Of a stretch of 23,011 nt of DNA, positions 19,607 to 23,011 are shown in pieces. The DNA lies in the NCBI GenBank assembly GCA_050742975.1, contig JBOGDQ010000010.1, positions 1 through 23,011 on the forward strand, written 5' to 3'. Position numbers and translations under genes: made by a program. The stretch is from JBDTGE01 sp050742975 (GTDB taxonomy: Bacteria; Actinomycetota; Actinomycetes; Mycobacteriales; Jatrophihabitantaceae). Below the pieces are notes generated by a model. The model worked only from the letters and a program-made list of their open reading frames with translations. It did not search any database and had not been told where the DNA came from. Numbering within the stretch: the first letter of the stretch is position 1; the number at the start of each line of letters is the position of its first letter.

Positions 19607-20709
19607 GTGATCAGACCGAGGCGCCGACGGCCGACGAGCTGCGGGAGATGTCGCCCGAAGAGGCGATGCGAGCCGGAGCCGAATCCGACGGCGTACACAT
19701 CCTGCACCGTCGCGAACGCTTCCCGATCCGCGGGACCCAGGCCGAGAAGCGCGCCGAGCGTGGCGTGGCGCTCGCGTTCACGATCTCCGCCCTCGCCGGC
19801 GTCGGATTCATCGTCGCCTTCATCGCGATGCCCTATCACTGGCACCTGCCCGGCACGCCGCAGAACTTCCGCTTCTACACGCCGGCGCTGGGCGTGCTCA
19901 TGGCGATCATGATGCTGGGTATGGGTTTCGGTCTGGTGCTGTGGGCCAAGTGGCTCATGCCCGAGGAGGAGGTCGCCCAGGACCGGCACGACGAGCCGTC
20001 GACGGACGAGGACGTCCTGATGACCGAGGCCACGCTCACCGTCGGCCTCGAGGACACCGGCCTGCCCCGACGCTCGCTGATCCTGCGCTCGATGGGCCTG
20101 GCCGGCGGCGCGATCGCGACCGTGCCACTGGTGGCCCTGGTCGGCGCGATGATCAAGAAGCCGGGCGACCAGCTCGACCACACGCTCTACCGGTCCGACA
20201 AGAAGCTGTTCCCGGAGTCCGGCGGCCGGGTCCCGCTGGTCTACGCGGACTGGCGCCGGGTCGGTCCGGACGACCTGCTGCCCGGCGGCATCGCGACCGT
20301 CTTCCCGGGCGTGCGCCAGGAGGTCGACGGCTTCGACGGCGTCACCTCGGCGTCCTCGCCCACGCTGCTGATCCGGATCCGGCCGGGCCAGCAGATCAAG
20401 GCGCGCAAGGGCCAGGCCGGCTTCGGCTGGCCGTCGACGAACCCGGAGTACGTCGCGTTCTCGAAGATCTGCACGCACGCCGGCTGCCCCGCCTCGCTGT
20501 ACGAGCAGCAGTCGACCCGCCTGCTGTGCCCGTGCCACCAGTCGCAGTTCGAGGTGCTGCAGGACGCCAAGCCGGTATTCGGCCCGGCGACCCGCAGCCT
20601 GCCGAAGTTGCCGCTCGACGTCGTCGTGGGCGCGGACGGCAAGCAGTACTTCGTGGCCCGCTCCGACTTCCACGAACCGATCGGCCCCGGCTTCTGGGAG
20701 CGCTCATGA
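19603..20709 (+). CDS. qcrA: Rieske iron-sulfur subunit of the cytochrome bcc complex
   Basis: A 368-residue protein with the long N-terminus and three transmembrane helices typical of actinobacteria (about 54-76, 92-114 and 163-183). The Rieske cluster motifs are CTHAGC (Cys290, His292, disulfide Cys295) and CPCHQS (Cys309, disulfide Cys311, His312). Before helix 3 is LPRRSLILRSMG, a twin-arginine-like sequence; in Streptomyces the third helix and Rieske domain of the homologue are translocated by Tat. The protein transfers electrons from quinol at the Qo site to the QcrC haems. The GTG 19603 start overlaps the qcrC stop by 4 nt, and the stop overlaps qcrB as ATGA. Confidence 0.95.
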   Translation: MSDQTEAPTADELREMSPEEAMRAGAESDGVHILHRRERFPIRGTQAEKRAERGVALAFTISALAGVGFIVAFIAMPYHWHLPGTPQNFRFYTPALGVLMAIMMLGMGFGLVLWAKWLMPEEEVAQDRHDEPSTDEDVLMTEATLTVGLEDTGLPRRSLILRSMGLAGGAIATVPLVALVGAMIKKPGDQLDHTLYRSDKKLFPESGGRVPLVYADWRRVGPDDLLPGGIATVFPGVRQEVDGFDGVTSASSPTLLIRIRPGQQIKARKGQAGFGWPSTNPEYVAFSKICTHAGCPASLYEQQSTRLLCPCHQSQFEVLQDAKPVFGPATRSLPKLPLDVVVGADGKQYFVARSDFHEPIGPGFWERS

Positions 20710-22355
20710 CCACCCCGAAGCGGCGCTCGGACCAGCCGCGTACCCCGCAGGGCAAGGCCGCCAAGTTCTTCGACGAGCGGCTCAACATCGCCGGCCCGAT
20801 GCGCAAGCAGTTGAACAAGGTATTCCCGGACCACTGGTCGTTCATGATGGGCGAGATCGCGCTGTACTCGTTCATCATCCTGCTGCTGACCGGCACCTAC
20901 CTGTCGTTCTTCTTCGACCCGTCGATGGCCGAGACGGTCTATCACGGCCGGTACGTGCCGATGCAGGGCATCACCATGTCCAGGGCCTACGAGTCGACGC
21001 TGAACATCACCTTCGACGTGCGCGGTGGCCTGATCATCCGGCAGATCCATCACTGGGCCGCGCTGCTGTTCCTCGCGGCGATGATGATCCACATGTTCCG
21101 GGTGTTCTTCACCGGGGCGTTTCGCAAGCCGCGCGAGCTGAACTGGCTGATCGGCCTGGGCCTGATGACGCTCGGCATCGTCGAGGGCTTCGCCGGCTAC
21201 TCGCTGCCCGACGACCTGCTGTCGGGCACCGGGCTGCGGATCGCGGACGCGATCATGCTGTCCATCCCGATCGTCGGGACGTGGATCTCGTTTCTGGTGT
21301 TCGGCGGGCCGTTCCCGGGCGATCTCATTCTCGGGCGGCTGTACATCGTCCACGTGTTCCTGATACCCGCCCTGCTGGCCGCGCTGATCGGGGCGCACCT
21401 CGCGCTGGTCGTGCGGCAGAAGCACACCCAGTTCCCGCAGCCCGGGCGCACCGAGCACCAGGTCAGCGGCGAGCGGGTCTTCCCGATCTACGCGGCGAAG
21501 GCCGGCGGCTTCTTCTTCATCGTGTTCGGCGCGTGCGCGGCGCTCGGCGGCCTGGCCCAGATCAACCCGGTCTGGCTGTACGGCCCGTACAACCCGGCCC
21601 AGGTGTCCTCCGGCTCGCAGCCGGACTTCTACATGATGTTCCTGGACGGCTCGACCCGCCTGATGCCCTCGTGGGAGATCAGGCTGTGGGGCCACACCCT
21701 GCCGCCGCTGTTCTGGCCGACTGTGGTGCTACCCGGGATCCTGTTCACGCTCGCCGGGATCTATCCGTTCCTCGAAGCCAAGATGACCAGGGACACCAAG
21801 CTGCACAACCTGCTGCAGCGCCCGCGTGACGTGCCGGTACGCACGTCGCTCGGCGCGATGGCGATCACGTTCTACCTGGTGCTGTTCCTGTCCGGTGGCA
21901 ACGACATCATCGCGCACGCCTTCGACATCTCGCTGAACGCGATGACCTGGGGTGGGCGCATCTTCCTGCTCACCCTGCCGCCGATCGCCTACACCTTGGT
22001 GTACCGGATCTGCCTCGGCCTGCAACGGCACGATCGCGAAGTGCTCGAACACGGCCTGGAGACCGGCATCATCATGGCGCTGCCGCACGGTGAGTTCATC
22101 GAGGTGCACCAGCCCCTCGGTCCGGTCGACGAGCACGGGCACGGCAAGCTCCCCTACGCCGGCACGCCGGTGCCCAAGCGGATGGGCCAGCTCGGCGCGG
22201 TCTCGCCGCTCAAGCACATCCGCGGGTTCTTCTACCCGGTCACGGAGAAGCCGGAGATCCAGGCGCAGATCGACGAGCTCGAGGCGGCCCGCAACGGGCA
22301 CGGCGAGCAGCACGAACTGGAGTCGAGCAGCACCTCCTCGTCCTCGCCCGAGTAA
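20706..22355 (+). CDS. qcrB: Cytochrome b subunit of the cytochrome bcc complex
   Basis: A 549-residue multi-helix protein that binds both b haems and forms the quinol oxidation and reduction sites. Haem ligands fit IRQIHHWAALLFLAAMMIHMFR (His115/116 and His129) and RLYIVHVFLIPALLAALIGAHLALVV (His216, His231). QPDFYMM (305-311) occupies the place of the PEWY Qo motif, as in other actinobacterial QcrB. The C-terminal ~120 residues are a cytoplasmic actinobacterial extension ending in a Ser-rich tail. Actinobacterial QcrB is the target of Q203-type inhibitors. Start ATG 20706 overlaps qcrA. An inverted repeat follows the stop, and a WhiB7-like gene comes next. Confidence 0.95.
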   Translation: MTTPKRRSDQPRTPQGKAAKFFDERLNIAGPMRKQLNKVFPDHWSFMMGEIALYSFIILLLTGTYLSFFFDPSMAETVYHGRYVPMQGITMSRAYESTLNITFDVRGGLIIRQIHHWAALLFLAAMMIHMFRVFFTGAFRKPRELNWLIGLGLMTLGIVEGFAGYSLPDDLLSGTGLRIADAIMLSIPIVGTWISFLVFGGPFPGDLILGRLYIVHVFLIPALLAALIGAHLALVVRQKHTQFPQPGRTEHQVSGERVFPIYAAKAGGFFFIVFGACAALGGLAQINPVWLYGPYNPAQVSSGSQPDFYMMFLDGSTRLMPSWEIRLWGHTLPPLFWPTVVLPGILFTLAGIYPFLEAKMTRDTKLHNLLQRPRDVPVRTSLGAMAITFYLVLFLSGGNDIIAHAFDISLNAMTWGGRIFLLTLPPIAYTLVYRICLGLQRHDREVLEHGLETGIIMALPHGEFIEVHQPLGPVDEHGHGKLPYAGTPVPKRMGQLGAVSPLKHIRGFFYPVTEKPEIQAQIDELEAARNGHGEQHELESSSTSSSSPE

Positions 22356-22370
22356 CCCGCCGCGCCCGGC

Positions 22371-22418
22371 GATCTTGTTGCGGCCGGGTCGACGGAGCCG
22401 CCGTTCCGTACCAAGATC
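22371..22418 (+). terminator. Inverted repeat after qcrB, possible terminator or RNA leader element
   Basis: gatcttgttgcgg (22371-22383) and ccgtaccaagatc (22406-22418) pair at 11 of 13 positions around a GC-rich loop. There is no U-tract, so a canonical intrinsic terminator is not shown. It begins 15 nt after the qcrB stop. It may end the ctaE-qcrCAB transcript or belong to the leader of the WhiB7-like gene. Confidence 0.45.
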
Positions 22419-22452
22419 CGGAGCGCCTCGTCGCAACTAAGGAAAAGTCCCG

Positions 22453-22473
22453 ATGTGGCCAGGGGGGCCTTAG
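22453..22473 (+). CDS. Possible six-codon upstream ORF in the whiB7 leader
   Basis: An ATG at 22453 opens MWPGGP followed by TAG at 22471, with GGAAAAG (22441-22447) upstream as a weak ribosome site. Mycobacterial whiB7 is controlled through an attenuating short uORF in its leader, which is why this is listed. A chance occurrence is quite possible. Confidence 0.25.
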   Translation: MWPGGP

Positions 22474-22517
22474 GGCGAGCGTCGTAGGTGTCAGACAGGC
22501 GAGCTCCGGAGGACACC

Positions 22518-22850
22518 ATGATCGCGCGCGAGAACAGCACCGACTTCGCGGACGCACCGTTCGCCGAGCTGGATCCGCTGGATCCGCTGGATCCACTGTC
22601 CAAGCGGTGCCCCGAGGACCTGCCCTGCCGGGTGCAGGATGCCGAGCTCTGGTTCGCCGAGACGCCCGCAGAGCTGGAGCGCGCGAAGCAGTTCTGCCGC
22701 GACTGCCCGGCCCGGATCGCGTGCCTGTCCGGCGCCGTCGAGCGCCGGGAGCCGTGGGGGGTCTGGGGCGGGGAGATCTTCGACCGCGGCACCATCGTGG
22801 CCCGCAAGCGCCCTCGTGGCCGACCGCGCAAGCTCGACGTCGCCGCCTGA
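22518..22850 (+). CDS. whiB7: WhiB7-like iron-sulfur transcriptional regulator with AT-hook
   Basis: A 110-residue WhiB protein. Cluster ligands are Cys37, Cys60, Cys63 and Cys69 (LPCRVQDAELWFAE, then FCRDCPARIACLSGA). GVWGG at 81-85 is the turn that contacts sigma-A region 4. The tail KRPRGRPRK contains an RGRP AT-hook at 100-103. The combination of PWGVWGGEIFDRGTIVARKRPRGRPRK with the AT-hook is the hallmark of WhiB7, the activator of intrinsic antibiotic-resistance genes. An extra cysteine (Cys31) and a triple LDP repeat lie before the domain. ATG 22518 has GGAGG 5 nt upstream, which excludes the GTG at 22488. In mycobacteria whiB7 is elsewhere, so its position between qcrB and ctaF is unexpected. 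Confidence 0.85.
   Translation: MIARENSTDFADAPFAELDPLDPLDPLSKRCPEDLPCRVQDAELWFAETPAELERAKQFCRDCPARIACLSGAVERREPWGVWGGEIFDRGTIVARKRPRGRPRKLDVAA
22569..22595 (+). repeat. Three tandem 9-bp coding repeats (CTGGATCCG)
   Basis: Three consecutive copies of ctggatccg/a encode Leu-Asp-Pro three times (residues 18-26) in the N-terminal tail of the WhiB7-like protein. Copy number could vary without breaking the frame. Confidence 0.75.
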
Positions 22851-22884
22851 GGCTTCGGCCTGGTGGTGGCAGCGGACTGTATGC

Positions 22885-23011
22885 CTAGTGGCTGAGCGGG
22901 CGCCGTCCGCCGATGTAGTACTCGAACAGCAGACCGCCGACGGTGAACAGGATCGCCAGAACGCCCACTATCAGCAGCCACATCTGGAAGAACGCCAGCC
23001 CGATGCCGGCG
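22885..23011 (-). CDS. ctaF: Cytochrome c oxidase subunit IV (actinobacterial CtaF), 3' part
   Basis: The last 41 codons are visible, with the TAG stop at 22885-22887 and the frame open at the right edge. The segment begins AGIGLAFFQMWLLIVG, a transmembrane helix continuing VLAILFTVGGLLFEYY, and ends IGGRRPLSH. A terminal helix followed by FEY and a short polar tail matches the end of the four-helix actinobacterial subunit IV. Its place beyond qcrB on the opposite strand agrees with M. tuberculosis, where ctaF (Rv2199c) lies just past qcrB. It is convergent with the WhiB7-like gene (34-nt gap). Confidence 0.78.
   Translation of the reverse strand, partial: AGIGLAFFQMWLLIVGVLAILFTVGGLLFEYYIGGRRPLSH

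Noticed and set aside
22488..22517. GTG start 10 codons upstream in the WhiB7-like gene
   Set aside because: It would translate through the GGAGG ribosome site that serves ATG 22518, and has no ribosome site of its own.

Overview
The window comes from the chromosome of a high-GC actinomycete. The evidence is third-position-GC-rich codon use, frequent GTG starts, an actinobacterial qcrCAB/ctaE/ctaF respiratory block, a WhiB-family regulator, a PimB-type mannosyltransferase and a DUF222/HNH gene. Gene order closely follows the Mycobacterium tuberculosis interval Rv2184c-Rv2199c, recalled from knowledge rather than searched: ArsA-like ATPase, two SRPBCC proteins, fadD15, pimB', NlpC/P60, exonuclease-UvrC fusion, trpD, ctaE, qcrC, qcrA, qcrB, ctaF. 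Parts of the order also resemble the Streptomyces glk-to-qcr region. Extra genes here (HExxH lipoprotein, NYN protein, MarR, Lrp-type protein, CtaG, receiver-like protein, WhiB7-like protein) suggest a lineage such as Frankiales/Jatrophihabitantales or relatives, but I cannot fix the genus.

Layout. 1-520: 3' end of a DUF222/HNH gene. 521-823: gene-free, holding two 85-bp direct repeats and a long hairpin. 824-1507: MOSC protein. 1498-4924 (minus): a tight five-gene operon reading SRPBCC, SRPBCC, ArsA-like ATPase, CxxCPxC protein, ROK glucokinase. 5086-6897: FadD15-type acyl-CoA ligase. 6903-10367 (minus): NlpC/P60 hydrolase, lipoprotein metalloprotease and PimB-type mannosyltransferase, preceded by a c-di-AMP (ydaO-type) riboswitch and a clear promoter. 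10688-10891 (minus): small four-cysteine protein. 10892-11115: gene-free, with a third, inverted copy of the dispersed repeat. 11116-12420 (minus) and 12490-14244 (plus): NYN protein and DnaQ-UvrC fusion, divergent. 14284-14823 (minus) and 14940-15218 (plus): MarR regulator and stand-alone Lrp/AsnC ligand-binding domain, divergent. 15229-16380 (minus): CtaG-like factor. 16403-17885 (minus): receiver-like gene followed by trpD. 18057-22355: ctaE-qcrC-qcrA-qcrB, every junction overlapping by 4 nt if the upstream qcrC start is used. 22518-22850: WhiB7-like regulator. 22885-23011 (minus): 3' end of ctaF.

How the genes fit together. The right third builds the cytochrome bcc-aa3 supercomplex: QcrCAB, oxidase subunits III and IV, and a copper/oxidase assembly factor. 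The middle is envelope biology: peptidoglycan hydrolysis, PIM synthesis and acyl-CoA activation, with hydrolase and mannosyltransferase probably co-controlled by c-di-AMP. The main points for a second look are the riboswitch operon with its uncharacterised metalloprotease lipoprotein, a modular dispersed repeat present three times, a WhiB7-like gene with a structured leader and possible tiny uORF inside the respiratory cluster, an atypical receiver protein beside trpD, and a recurring TANNNT-N6/7-start-codon architecture implying leaderless transcription of many genes.
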